A program made the position numbers and the translations under genes. Below are positions 27,101-34,901 of a stretch of 64,000 bases of DNA, piece by piece. Every line of letters starts with the position of its first letter. The first letter of the stretch is position 1. Source of the DNA: Eubacterium limosum (GTDB lineage: Bacteria; Bacillota; Clostridia; Eubacteriales; Eubacteriaceae). Location: assembly GCF_000807675.2 (NCBI RefSeq), contig NZ_CP019962.1:1054001-1118000 (forward strand), given 5' to 3'. The notes under the pieces were generated by a model. That model was given only the letters and a program-made list of their open reading frames with translations. It made no database searches and was not told where the DNA came from.

Positions 27101-27560
27101 TGGTTTCCGCCGGGACAGCAGCGCCGTCGGTATCGACCGCCGATGGTTCCGGTGTCACAGCCTTCGCGGCACCGGCTTCATCCGTAATGGGTGAGATGGC
27201 GTAATTTGGTTCAGCGAAGGCCACCTGAGGATAGGTGTTAAGCTCAGCAATGAGCGCCTCAGTGCTGCGGCTCTCGTCCCGCACCAATGCCAGCACCTGG
27301 CCACTGGTGTCTGCCGACGCGCTGCGTGCCCTGGTATTTGGAGCGTCCGAGAGATCCATCAGCACCTCGGCGCCAGCAAGCAGGTCTGGTACCGTGCTGC
27401 GCGCGAGCAGCGAAGCCTTTTCCATACACACAATGGCCTCACCTGCCGCGCAGTCATCATAGGACACAGGCGTTTCAGCCTCTTGTGCCAATACACCCGC
27501 AGGAATCAGTGATAAAACCATGAGCAGACTGATTAAAATAGATAAGATACGTTTTTTCAC
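24192..27560 (-). CDS. Surface-anchored subtilisin-like (S8) serine protease
   Basis: A 1122-aa secreted protease. A signal peptide spans residues 1-25 (cleavage after VLAQ-like AGVLA). A propeptide-like region (30-180) includes a low-complexity stretch. The catalytic triad is Asp228 (AVLDTGVDD), His273 (NGHGTHCAG) and the Ser of SDGTSMATP near 628, with a large insert between His and Ser. A beta-propeller-like C-terminal region (about 760-1070) precedes a PxNPDN linker, the segment GNVGTGVTGVLPMAG, a transmembrane helix and tail KKQKLD, typical of cell-wall or membrane anchoring. Upstream lies an operator shared with the M6 protease gene. Confidence 0.92.
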   Translation of the reverse strand: MKKRILSILISLLMVLSLIPAGVLAQEAETPVSYDDCAAGEAIVCMEKASLLARSTVPDLLAGAEVLMDLSDAPNTRARSASADTSGQVLALVRDESRSTEALIAELNTYPQVAFAEPNYAISPITDEAGAAKAVTPEPSAVDTDGAAVPAETKAAADEPTSENLQAAPTVKAPGAVNAADSMTDYQWAYDNTGNYFSSFEGFDMHYEGWNQVSGATGNDDVVIAVLDTGVDDQNPDLVNKMWRRGTLNLPGGEHGISYASADPADTSDPNGHGTHCAGIIGAEWGNGGVSGTSQNAKIMALRYGGFVSSVLACYDYMASAIDLGVNLKAVNCSFTSSGSPKSLDLAVEGLGKMGMLSVYGSANSATDNDRTGILSSTFINNPYAIVVDAANAYGLMAAYSCYGERTTDIVAPGSRILSTWPTDKAFYYPEFSGSNLFYEGFEGTDSLKFYTSADPSTGELCGEISGEKVYNGKSSLKLQGTAEGNAVYSEPVDLTGASGFDPSKAYRFSLNVAGEGGHGSGQAEVKVRLTDGSFALLGDGTSLARGRDGGFNSFNSADAQIFPENTDYKNFQLCLTLKGVDMVFPNGHGEYVYQDGPVFIDNLGVGSTTLAYNYSDGTSMATPMITGAVAVLAGRYPNDSAAMRTARTIGSVTKYDEFKDKCVSDGFINLDQSVTDNPYPVVNAADIAEDTVTIDGYFFGKSPSVTIGGKAAEIQSAKNSEDGGQRLVVSRPADVSGMARISVTSSEKGEGHQSYDFGEIKNVDYFENTLPLPEDPEFYDIDAYEMVGYGDYLYCIPHYYTFPKFVDMLWRFNVNTKTWDQVALPENTSMFNATAVVWQDKLLIYSYDTGVEDSTASEPVSIGMILTYDGSTWTQTPGWNDETLPNSASLVNNNGQLLAVSGVSNNTVYSINLENHTLTPMGNTLRTVFGPLVSAGHGQLIVTGGLESGNQNGTLPGVERLTLDNGVYVPAELDMTGIKTGNLSGFASAAVKDGFMLVGPETSDASTDTYTLGTSGGLTPYKKRVDNAALANPSAAAYKGQFYVLARTYTTDSNFIFKSTAVPTEEPVNPDNPVNPDNNSGQAGNVGTGVTGVLPMAGAAALFLLCAAGLMVLVSKKQKLD

Positions 27561-27606
27561 AATATTCTCCTCTCATTTTACTTTTCTATATAATGATAGT
27601 AAGTTT

Positions 27607-27670
27607 ATTATATCATATTTTCGCTGCTGACAGCCTGCCGTTTACATCGAAAAAACGACCTTTTGTCATG
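27607..27670 (-). promoter_or_regulatory. Promoter and direct-repeat operator of the S8 protease gene
   Basis: On the minus strand a TATAAT (27607-27612) lies 47 bp before the ATG. Exactly 25 bp upstream of it begins a block (27638-27670) reading, on the plus strand, CCGTTTACATCGA then ACCTTTTGTCATGTTT, two related half-sites 21 bp apart. The same block at the same 25-bp distance precedes the M6 protease gene. The -35 is poor, as expected for an activator-dependent promoter. Confidence 0.65.
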
Positions 27671-27740
27671 TTTGGTGTTATTTTATTAAGAAAGGCAAAG
27701 CGTTTTGGCCCCGGAAATGTTTAAATATACAAAAAGTGTC

Positions 27741-27769
27741 TTGATAACAACATTTTTGTATACTATAAT
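27741..27769 (+). promoter_or_regulatory. SigA-type promoter of the DUF4143 ATPase gene
   Basis: TTGATA (27741-27746), 17-bp spacer, TATAAT (27764-27769), 32 bp before the ATG. Confidence 0.75.
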
Positions 27770-27801
27770 GTATGTAATAACACATTAAATGCGAGGAAAT
27801 C

Positions 27802-29121
27802 ATGAAACGAAAGATAATAAAAGCGCTGTACCAATGGAAAAACAGAAAAAATCATAAACCTCTGATTCTGGAAGGCGCACGTCAGGTAGGGAAAACCTAT
27901 TCGGCCCTGGAATTTGGAAGAGAAGCCTACGAAAATGTTGTCTATGTGAATTTTGAGGATAATATGAACATCGAAGCGTTATTCAGGAGAGATCTTAACC
28001 CCAGCCGGATCATAAAAGAACTGTCTGTCACCGCTGCCAGTTCAATTTTTCCAGGGAAGACTCTGATTGTCTTCGACGAAATACAAAGCTGTGAACGTGC
28101 ACTGACCAGTTTAAAATATTTTAATGAGCAGGCTCCCGAATATGATATTATTGCGGCAGGCAGCCTGCTGGGTGTGGCGGTAAACCGGAGCAATTACTCA
28201 TTTCCAGTAGGAAAGGTTGACTTTTTGAAAATGTTCCCAATGGATTTTGAGGAATTTCTCTGGGCCATTGGACAGGAGAAGATGGGAGAACTGATTTGTG
28301 AATATTATCACAGCCTTGAAGCATTTCCACTTCACGAGCAAGCGATGGGTTTTTTAGAAAACTATCTTTCAGTTGGCGGGATGCCTGCTGTAGTAAAAAC
28401 TTATATCGAAAGTAACGATCAAAATCAAGTCATCAATGAACAAAAGGGGATCAACCATGCGTATATCGCAGATATGGCAAAGTACGCAACCCCGCAGGAA
28501 ACCGCCAGGCTTATGGATATCTGGAACAGCATACCAGCCCAGCTGGCAAAGGAAAACAAAAAATTTCAGTATAAAATGGTTAAATCAGGAGCCAGAGCCT
28601 ATCAGTATGAGAGCGCCCTCGCCTGGCTGGCCTCGTCAGGTTTAATCAATCGCTGTTTTCGAATATCTGAAGGGCGTCCGCCCCTTTCAGTTTTTGAAGA
28701 CACAGCATCCTTTAAGCTTTACAGCGTCGATTCCGGGCTCCTCTTTAGCCGTTATGGCGTGCGGGCAGAGCAGGTGTTCCGCGTTGAAACAGGTATGAGC
28801 GAAGTGCGTGGCGCATTGGCGGAAAATTATATGATGCAGGCCCTGATACAAAATGAGATCACCCCCTATTACTGGACAGAAAACCGTACCCGGTCAGAGT
28901 TGGATTTTGTTTTCCAGAATTCAGAGGGTGCGGTTATCCCCATCGAGGTGAAATCCGGAATCAACGTACGGGCAAAAAGCTTAAACACATTTATTCAAAC
29001 CTATGCGCCAAAGCGCGCGCTGCGCGTATCTGCCCGAAACTTCGGAAGAACAGAAAAAATTGAGAGCATCCCGCTCTATGCGGCCCATTGTATTCGTAAC
29101 CAAGAGAGAAAAAATGGATGA
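27802..29121 (+). CDS. AAA ATPase with DUF4143 domain
   Basis: A 439-aa member of the ATP-binding protein/DUF4143 family. Walker A is GARQVGKT (residues 25-32), Walker B is LIVFDEIQ (about 88-95), and a DUF4143 C-terminal region (about 200-430) ends in a restriction-nuclease-like fold pattern, SELDFVFQN followed by PIEVKSG. These proteins are very common in anaerobes, often as isolated genes; a role in defence or DNA processing is suspected but not established. It has its own perfect promoter. No toxin or partner gene is adjacent apart from a possible 32-codon frame at its 3' end. Confidence 0.88.
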   Translation: MKRKIIKALYQWKNRKNHKPLILEGARQVGKTYSALEFGREAYENVVYVNFEDNMNIEALFRRDLNPSRIIKELSVTAASSIFPGKTLIVFDEIQSCERALTSLKYFNEQAPEYDIIAAGSLLGVAVNRSNYSFPVGKVDFLKMFPMDFEEFLWAIGQEKMGELICEYYHSLEAFPLHEQAMGFLENYLSVGGMPAVVKTYIESNDQNQVINEQKGINHAYIADMAKYATPQETARLMDIWNSIPAQLAKENKKFQYKMVKSGARAYQYESALAWLASSGLINRCFRISEGRPPLSVFEDTASFKLYSVDSGLLFSRYGVRAEQVFRVETGMSEVRGALAENYMMQALIQNEITPYYWTENRTRSELDFVFQNSEGAVIPIEVKSGINVRAKSLNTFIQTYAPKRALRVSARNFGRTEKIESIPLYAAHCIRNQERKNG

Positions 29122-29212
29122 GGATAAACGAAAGGTTCAGGTCATCGCTGTAATATATAATAAGCGGGATCAAATTGATCAGCTATCGAAGAGAGTGAAA
29201 AATCTATCATAA
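29114..29212 (+). CDS. Possible 32-aa small protein overlapping the ATPase 3' end
   Basis: The frame starts at an ATG inside the last codons of the DUF4143 gene (8-bp overlap) and encodes a charged helical peptide, MDEDKRKVQVIAVIYNKRDQ and so on. The upstream AGAGAGAAAA is only a weak ribosome site. It may be a coupled small gene or chance. Confidence 0.25.
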   Translation: MDEDKRKVQVIAVIYNKRDQIDQLSKRVKNLS

Positions 29213-29223
29213 AAGAACCATTT

Positions 29224-29264
29224 AACAAAGCCTTCCGGTAAAATGCCGGAAGGCTTTGTTATTA
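29224..29264. terminator. Strong bidirectional terminator
   Basis: AACAAAGCCTTCCGG (29224-29238) pairs perfectly over 15 bp with 29246-29260 around a 7-nt loop. It separates the rightward ATPase gene from the leftward M6 protease gene. Confidence 0.92.
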
Positions 29265-29267
29265 TTA

Positions 29268-32200
29268 TCAGCTGTTTTTTCGGTAAACCGCCAGACCGCA
29301 GAGTGCCGCGCCCAGAAGGGAAAGGCAGACATAGAGCGAGGCCTGCTCGTCCAAAATACCAGTGGTAACATTGCCGCCCGTTCCTGCGCTATCCGCTGGA
29401 GCGTCTGCGCCGGCGCCCGGAGTATCCGGGGTGTCCGGCGTCACAGGCACATCTGGCGTATCAGCAAAGACCGTATCCGTCTGATAATAAAGGCACTTGC
29501 CCGTATCCAGATCACGGCCTGTGATGAGGTAGCGGCCCCCGGTCCATAATCCTGGGGAAGCGTTCTGGCCGCTGAGGGCTCTTGTCTGGCCGTCGCTGCC
29601 AATGAACAGATAGTCCCGGCATTCTGTATCATTGTTGTTTTCCACAAAGGGGAGAGCTGGCGCCAGAAAGCTGCTTTCCACCGCGATGCCCGATGCGCCG
29701 CCTTTTACAGAAATGACATTCTGGGTTTCATTGACAGCAGACCGGATGCGTCCAACCGCTTTGGATTTTTCCGTCAGGCGGCCATTTTCGTCGAAGGAGG
29801 TAACCAGAACGTTTTTATATTGGCTGCTGAAGCTGGCGGTATGAGCGTCTTCACCAGCATAGCCTGTCGCGATCTGGGCGATACCCCCGTTCTGAGCAGC
29901 CACACCGATGACCGTATTGCTGGTGGTGCACTCCGTCCGCCATTTTGGCGTGCCGCTGTCCATGCTGTAAAGACTCAGGTAATCCTTATATTCCCACAGG
30001 CCAGTGGAAATCCGCTCCTGTACCGCGTAGCTGGCCGCGTCTACAGGAAAAAGCTTAAGATCGCTGCTAAAATGATCACCATAGATAAAGCTGGTGGCAA
30101 CCGGGTTTTTAAAGTCGATGGTTTCGATCTGGATAGCTGGCAGATCCTCAACATTGCCGTAGAAAGACCGCCAGGCCTTCACGCTGCTGCCGCCCGAAAA
30201 GAGCTTGGGGCTGCCGCTTAGGGTGAAAGGGCCGGCCATTACCCTGCCGTTTAAGTCCACCGAGAAAAGCGAGGTGGTGTCGTTGCTCCTGTTGTAAAGC
30301 GCCAGCGCCAGCGTATCGTCAGAAAGGGCAATGCCCTGAATATCCGAGTAAGACTCAATGTCGGGTATGCCTTCCACATTCAGCAGGCTGGTCTGAAGGT
30401 CGGAGCTGGCAAGCAAAAGCTGAACCTGATCAAAATAATTAAAATAAGATTCGCCAGAAGGCTTATACCGGCCCATAAACTGGAAAAGACGTCCGTCTGA
30501 AAGCGCCGTAAGCTCAGTTTCCCTGCCCCCGAAGGAGGAAGGCCGCTCAAGAATACCAGTTGCCCTGACAGCGGGAATATCACCGGTTTTCACAGAAAAA
30601 CGGAGCGCATCTGAGTAGATGCCCTGCCCCAGGTCAAAATATTTCTCGGGAAATACCAGCGTGTACGCTGTGTTCGCCTTAAGGTCTGCGATGTTAGAGC
30701 TGTCCGCAAGCCCCAGCGCCAGAGAGGTGCCGCTGATGGCGCAGTGCATGGGGTAGGAAACGCCGTCAGGCCCTTCCAGTGTAATGGGCGGCCGCGCACC
30801 GTCCCCGGTATGATCGCGCACCGGCATATTGGCCGTAAAGGTAAAGGTGGGCAGATTGGTCTGGTTATCCAGAGTGCTGTCTGGTGTGAGGGTAAGTGAA
30901 GGCACCTCCGGCGGCGTGTTTTCAAACCGGACGCTCAGGCTGGCGTTTTGGGTGTTCAGGTTCTCCACGACCACACCAGTGTAGGCCTGATACATACCGC
31001 CGAAAAAGCTGCTGTCCGGGGTGGTGTCCGGCGCCAGACGCATGCCATCGGTGTAGAACAACGGTGTATAGGGAGCCGTCTGGTTTTCCGGGCCCACGGC
31101 CTCAATGAGCTTCGGCTCTGCGGGCGTTTTGTTCATGTACATAAAGTTTGAGCCATCCGCGTTCAGTGTCGCGTTAATGTGAAAGACCCGAAAGCCGCTG
31201 TCCGGAGTGTTTGGGTAAAGAATTCCCTCATTATTGAGCCCCGGCACGTCGTACTGAATCAGAAAATACTCCGAGAACATGCCCGAATCGGTGGGAGATA
31301 CCACCGCGATTTTAGAGCCACCGTTGGCCGAGATGGCGCTTAAGGTGAGCTCTGTGCTGCTGTCCCCGGCCGAAACCCGGGTAATGTCCCCAGAGTTAAT
31401 CCAGCCCAGCAGCCACTTGGAAAAACCGTTGTGGTCGCCAGTATTGTCGCACATCATGTCAAAGGTGCGGATGCCGTTTTCATAGGTCTGGGAGGTGTAG
31501 GAATAATAATCCGCCAGGCCCAGCATGTGGCCCGTCTCATGGATCAGGGTTTGAGTGCCCGAGGCCGAGTTGTCGTGCAGGGTCACATAATCGGAGAGGG
31601 CTACGCCGTCCAGGACAAAGGGAGCGCCAGCATAGTGCGCTTTCTGGCTCCACCAGGGAGAGCCCCACCCTGTATCCGGCCCGGCAAAGTGAATGTACAC
31701 ACCGTCGATGAGCCCGTCGTTATTGCCGTCAAACTGGCTAAAATCCATGCCCTGCGCATCCAACGCAGTCATGGCCTCCTTAAAAAGGCCCGCCATGTCG
31801 CGGCTGTAGGTATCCCGGTTGTTTGAAGCCGTGTAGCTGGCAACCTGGCCGGATATATGAAGCTGTCCGTAGGAGGAACGTTCATAATAGGCCGAGAGGC
31901 TCTCATAAGGGTAGCGGGGCTGTCCCTCGCCCGCCGGACCAAAGGCAATCTGCTTTAGGGCGTCCTCGGTATCGCCCTCGCTAAAGCTGTAGTCTGGAAA
32001 ATCCACCCTTATCAGCAAAATTTTGGCGTCTCCGGTGGTTCCCATGCCCGTTTTCCAGCTCGGGGGAACCGTGCGCAGGTTAGCGCTTCCCGATTCCTGG
32101 GCCTGTGCCTGGGCAATGAGCCCTGGGTCGGTCAGGTTAAGGGACAGGCTTTCATAATAGGCCTGCCTTTCCGCCAGGGTGCCGTCAGCCCGGTAGACCT

Positions 32201-32330
32201 CCAGTGTCTCCGTATCCGGCACACAGGCCGTTCCAGCTGCCTCCTGGGCCTGAGCCCCAGGCATAAAAAATAAAAGCAGGGCAAAAAGCACCAGCGTCGC
32301 AAAGCCAAAGTGTTTTACGTGGGTTTTCAT
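29268..32330 (-). CDS. Surface-anchored M6-family zinc metalloprotease (immune inhibitor A-like)
   Basis: A 1020-aa secreted protease. Signal peptide 1-28 (LLLFFMPGAQAQ). The M6 catalytic domain covers about 95-430, with zinc motif HETGH at 264-268 and the Ca-binding-like DGNNDGLIDG at 201-210. M6 enzymes such as InhA cleave host defence proteins and other surface proteins. A long beta-rich C-terminal region leads to a TPDTPGAG linker, GNVTTGILDEQ, a transmembrane helix and a short basic end (YRKNS). The gene is read leftward from a promoter sharing its operator with the S8 protease. AAAGGAG precedes the ATG. Confidence 0.9.
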   Translation of the reverse strand: MKTHVKHFGFATLVLFALLLFFMPGAQAQEAAGTACVPDTETLEVYRADGTLAERQAYYESLSLNLTDPGLIAQAQAQESGSANLRTVPPSWKTGMGTTGDAKILLIRVDFPDYSFSEGDTEDALKQIAFGPAGEGQPRYPYESLSAYYERSSYGQLHISGQVASYTASNNRDTYSRDMAGLFKEAMTALDAQGMDFSQFDGNNDGLIDGVYIHFAGPDTGWGSPWWSQKAHYAGAPFVLDGVALSDYVTLHDNSASGTQTLIHETGHMLGLADYYSYTSQTYENGIRTFDMMCDNTGDHNGFSKWLLGWINSGDITRVSAGDSSTELTLSAISANGGSKIAVVSPTDSGMFSEYFLIQYDVPGLNNEGILYPNTPDSGFRVFHINATLNADGSNFMYMNKTPAEPKLIEAVGPENQTAPYTPLFYTDGMRLAPDTTPDSSFFGGMYQAYTGVVVENLNTQNASLSVRFENTPPEVPSLTLTPDSTLDNQTNLPTFTFTANMPVRDHTGDGARPPITLEGPDGVSYPMHCAISGTSLALGLADSSNIADLKANTAYTLVFPEKYFDLGQGIYSDALRFSVKTGDIPAVRATGILERPSSFGGRETELTALSDGRLFQFMGRYKPSGESYFNYFDQVQLLLASSDLQTSLLNVEGIPDIESYSDIQGIALSDDTLALALYNRSNDTTSLFSVDLNGRVMAGPFTLSGSPKLFSGGSSVKAWRSFYGNVEDLPAIQIETIDFKNPVATSFIYGDHFSSDLKLFPVDAASYAVQERISTGLWEYKDYLSLYSMDSGTPKWRTECTTSNTVIGVAAQNGGIAQIATGYAGEDAHTASFSSQYKNVLVTSFDENGRLTEKSKAVGRIRSAVNETQNVISVKGGASGIAVESSFLAPALPFVENNNDTECRDYLFIGSDGQTRALSGQNASPGLWTGGRYLITGRDLDTGKCLYYQTDTVFADTPDVPVTPDTPDTPGAGADAPADSAGTGGNVTTGILDEQASLYVCLSLLGAALCGLAVYRKNS

Positions 32331-32359
32331 AAATAACTCCTTTGGGTGTTGTTGCTCCT

Positions 32360-32425
32360 ATTATAACATGTTTTTGCAAGCCGTACCCTACCGTTTACAT
32401 CGAGAAATGACCGTTTGTCATGTTT
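32360..32425 (-). promoter_or_regulatory. Promoter and direct-repeat operator of the M6 protease gene
   Basis: Minus-strand TATAAT (32360-32365) is 30 bp before the ATG. Starting exactly 25 bp upstream, 32391-32425 reads on the plus strand CCGTTTACATCGA then ACCGTTTGTCATGTTT, with half-sites 20 bp apart. It is nearly identical in sequence and spacing to the block before the S8 protease gene, so one regulator probably controls both. Confidence 0.68.
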
Positions 32426-32583
32426 TATTGAAAAATACCCTTTTAAGAATGAAAAAATAAGAACCTGTTAATTTATTTCCCATATAATCTTCTAAAAATA
32501 CTATAAAAAATAAATAGTAAAGGAAAGCTGCTGTTGTCCCAGATTCGAGATAGCAGAAAAGCTGCTTTTGGAAAGAGGAGAGT

Positions 32584-33327
32584 ATGAGAATTAAAATTCG
32601 GAAAAGAGCGCAGATCACCATACCTGGCGAGATTATGCAGGCCTTGCTATTAAAGGAAGGAGACGAGCTGGAGCTAACCATCAAAAACAGGGTGATCTGC
32701 CTGACTTTGGTGAGTGAGACAGAGACAAAGCAGCGTCAAAAAGTTTCTGCCTCCAAAAGAGAAAGCAGGGTCAAATCCGGCATGATGCCCGTCCCATTAG
32801 TATTTCTGTGCTTTGGGGGTTTTTCGGTCTATTGTCATGGGGTTACAATGGGCGTTGCCAGTAAAAAGGCAAAGGAGCTGCTGGCGCTTTTGCTGCTGCA
32901 AAATGGAAAGCCCTTGTCCAAAAAAGTGATTGCCGAGCTGCTCTGGCCAAATAAAATGCCGCAAAAATCAATGGCGTGTTTTTATAAAACCAATCAGTAT
33001 CTCAAAAACATACCCGGATTTAACGAGGTATTACCACTGATAAACAGCGGCGGAGCCCTGTCGCTGGATATGAGCCGGATTTATTCGGATATCAACGAGT
33101 TCAGTCAGCTTTTAAGACAGGCGCCCACCATTGAGAACCGGCGGAGAATGCTGCTTCTGTACCAGGGAAGACTCTTTCAGAATGAAACCTTTGAGTGGCT
33201 CAGCAGTCAGGAGGCCTATTTTGATATGGAATATCTGGAGGCAGCAGAGTGGCTGATCAGGGAGTATAAAAGCCACAACCTGATCCAGGAAGCCCAGAAA
33301 TACATCAGCCTGATATTTGAAGAATAA
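32584..33327 (+). CDS. Transcription regulator with AbrB-like N terminus and SARP-like wHTH/BTAD
   Basis: A 247-aa protein with an unusual domain order. Residues 1-45 (KIRKRAQITIPGEIMQALLL) match the SpoVT/AbrB swapped-hairpin DNA-binding domain. After a basic linker, about 72-150 resemble an OmpR/SARP winged helix (LCFGGFSVYCHGV, SKKAKELLALLLLQNGKPLS, VIAELLWPNK), and 160-247 look like a helical BTAD-type segment. Two DNA-binding modules in one chain are rare. It lies just upstream of the DUF2589 operon, whose promoter has repeats with SARP geometry, so it is the probable regulator. AAGAGGAG precedes the ATG. Confidence 0.75.
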   Translation: MRIKIRKRAQITIPGEIMQALLLKEGDELELTIKNRVICLTLVSETETKQRQKVSASKRESRVKSGMMPVPLVFLCFGGFSVYCHGVTMGVASKKAKELLALLLLQNGKPLSKKVIAELLWPNKMPQKSMACFYKTNQYLKNIPGFNEVLPLINSGGALSLDMSRIYSDINEFSQLLRQAPTIENRRRMLLLYQGRLFQNETFEWLSSQEAYFDMEYLEAAEWLIREYKSHNLIQEAQKYISLIFEE

Positions 33328-33338
33328 ATCAGAAAAAT

Positions 33339-33372
33339 ATTCCAAAAAATTTCCAACATGCCGTTATATAAT
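33339..33372 (+). promoter_or_regulatory. Promoter of the DUF2589 operon with 11-bp-spaced direct repeats
   Basis: ATTCCAA (33339-33345) and TTTCCAA (33350-33356) are direct repeats exactly 11 bp apart, ending 10 bp before TATAAT (33367-33372). There is no -35 consensus. SARP activators typically bind heptamer repeats with 11-bp period just upstream of the -10. Confidence 0.55.
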
Positions 33373-33415
33373 CTATAGTAAAAAAAGATATTAAAGGAGA
33401 AAAAGGAGGAGGGTA

Positions 33416-33922
33416 ATGATGAAAAAGCAGGAAAACTTTAATGATTTAATCGCGTCAATCCAGGAGGCCTTTATCCAAGCCAATAAGATCGCGGAGACAC
33501 AGCACCTGGACATGCTGTCCCATTATTTTGATCAAGATAAAAAACCCATTTGCTTTCAGATGGCATATCCGGAGTATGATGAAAACGGCAAAGTTGTCTA
33601 CCGGACCCTTTCCGTGCCAAAGCTGTGCGTTGTGCCCCTATCCTCCTTAAAACTAAAGGAAATCTCAGTCGACTTTAAAGTAAAGCTCTATGGAAAAATA
33701 TCCCTGAAAAAAAGTGAGCCCCAGCAGCAAACCAATGCCCTGAAAGGCGCTTCGTCTGGTCAGAGACCCCCACAGGAAACGGGGTATCTTGGATATATAC
33801 CGGGATTAGGAAGGAGGGACAGCTCAGATAACTACGCGCAGATAAGCCTGAAATTTGAATCCGAAGATCCCCCGGAAGGACTGATGCGCATTTCTGATCA
33901 GTTGACCAAAGTCACATTATAA
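33416..33922 (+). CDS. DUF2589-type protein 1
   Basis: A 168-aa soluble protein that I assign, with moderate confidence, to the DUF2589 group because of its pairing and resemblance to the next gene: a helical N terminus (FNDLIASIQEAFIQANKIAE), a beta segment RTLSVPKLCVVPLSSLKLKEISVDFKVK, and an end motif EDPPEGLMRISDQL that echoes MPEGLARMLDIL in the next protein. DUF2589 proteins have no established function. AAGGAGGAGGG is a very strong ribosome site. It is the first gene after the repeat-bearing promoter. Confidence 0.7.
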   Translation: MMKKQENFNDLIASIQEAFIQANKIAETQHLDMLSHYFDQDKKPICFQMAYPEYDENGKVVYRTLSVPKLCVVPLSSLKLKEISVDFKVKLYGKISLKKSEPQQQTNALKGASSGQRPPQETGYLGYIPGLGRRDSSDNYAQISLKFESEDPPEGLMRISDQLTKVTL

Positions 33923-33940
33923 AACGAAAGGAGTAAAAAA

Positions 33941-34612
33941 ATGCCAGAAGGTTTAGTAAGTATGCAGGATCAGTTCAGTGGTCTGGATATGGCCGCCCTT
34001 GTCGGCGGCCCGCTGAAAGCAGCCTGCGACGCGCAGATGATGCTTGCAAATTCCACAGCCAGGTTCATAGAGGACGTTGGTTTAGAGCCGCCGGCAGAGG
34101 ATGGCAGCAGAAAGGTGAGAACCACCTCGTTTTCGTTTACCCGGGCGGCCACCGCGCCGGACGGTACCAGTATCGGTTCAGAGGAAGTAATGATGAACGT
34201 ACCCTTCCTGTCCATTATCAAGATACCGACCTTAATGGTCAATAATGTGGATATCACTTTCGATATGGAAGTGAAGTCCTCAACCTCGTCCGAAAGCACC
34301 TCCGATAAAAAAGGGGAGCTGGAGGCCAATGCAGGCCTTAAGATCGGGCCTTTTCATATGGACGTCAAAATTAAAGGGTCCATCGCCTGTCATGAGAGCA
34401 ATACAAGAAGCAGTGACAACTCCGCCAAATACCACGTTGAGGTGCATGCCCGCGACAGCGCCATGCCAGAAGGTCTGGCAAGAATGCTGGATATCCTGGC
34501 AACAGCCAGCGCTCCGGTAGCCATTGAGCAGAAGCAGCCAGAAGCGCCGCAGAATCCGGAAATCCCATCACCGCCAAAGCCGAAAAAACCTGAGCAGCCC
34601 ACCGAAGGCTAA
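33941..34612 (+). CDS. DUF2589 family protein 2
   Basis: A 223-aa protein with DUF2589 hallmarks: VSMQDQFSGLDMAALVGGPLKAACDAQ at the N terminus (start of family), then FIEDVGL, and a beta-rich domain PFLSIIKIPTLMVNNVDITF with repeated amphipathic strands (VDITFDMEVKSS, GPFHMDVKIKGS). A Pro-rich tail PPKPKKPEQPTEG ends the protein, perhaps for interaction. It has no signal peptide or membrane helix. The fold suggests a structural, possibly self-assembling, cytosolic protein, but this is inference. A strong AAAGGAG precedes the ATG. Confidence 0.78.
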   Translation: MPEGLVSMQDQFSGLDMAALVGGPLKAACDAQMMLANSTARFIEDVGLEPPAEDGSRKVRTTSFSFTRAATAPDGTSIGSEEVMMNVPFLSIIKIPTLMVNNVDITFDMEVKSSTSSESTSDKKGELEANAGLKIGPFHMDVKIKGSIACHESNTRSSDNSAKYHVEVHARDSAMPEGLARMLDILATASAPVAIEQKQPEAPQNPEIPSPPKPKKPEQPTEG

Positions 34613-34618
34613 GATAAG

Positions 34619-34879
34619 ATGAACGATCAGTTTTCATTGTCCGATGTGGGATATGTTTACCGCGTTATCGTAGGAAACGACATTCCTGAGCAGCAGCCCG
34701 ACGAGAAAAAAGCACAGAAGCAGCTGGCGCTTTTAAACCGCTGCCTCACAGAAGTGCCGAGAGGGCGGATCATCGGACAGGAAAAAAACTTCTATCTTTT
34801 AAATATCGGAGAGCATCAGGTAGTCATGCAGTACATTGTCTACCAGATCGGTTTTGTAAGAAAACCGCACTGGTTATAA
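34619..34879 (+). CDS. Small unknown protein in the DUF2589-nuclease operon
   Basis: An 86-aa protein without a family I recognise. It has segments VGYVYRVIVGNDIPEQQPDE and GEHQVVMQYIVYQIGFVRKP that suggest a compact alpha/beta fold. It sits 6 bp after the second DUF2589 gene and 22 bp before the nuclease gene, so it is cotranscribed. Its position directly before a toxin-like nuclease makes an adaptor or immunity role conceivable, without evidence from the sequence. Confidence 0.65.
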   Translation: MNDQFSLSDVGYVYRVIVGNDIPEQQPDEKKAQKQLALLNRCLTEVPRGRIIGQEKNFYLLNIGEHQVVMQYIVYQIGFVRKPHWL

Positions 34880-34901
34880 AAAATAACAGGAGAAAAAAAG
34901 A

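Noticed and set aside
27430-27560. LPMAG near the S8 protease C terminus as a classical LPxTG sortase signal
   Set aside because: The Thr is missing and LPMAG lies at the start of the hydrophobic helix; the other three surface proteins lack it, while the N-x-x-T-G segment is shared by all four. (LPMAG itself is encoded near 24270-24285.)
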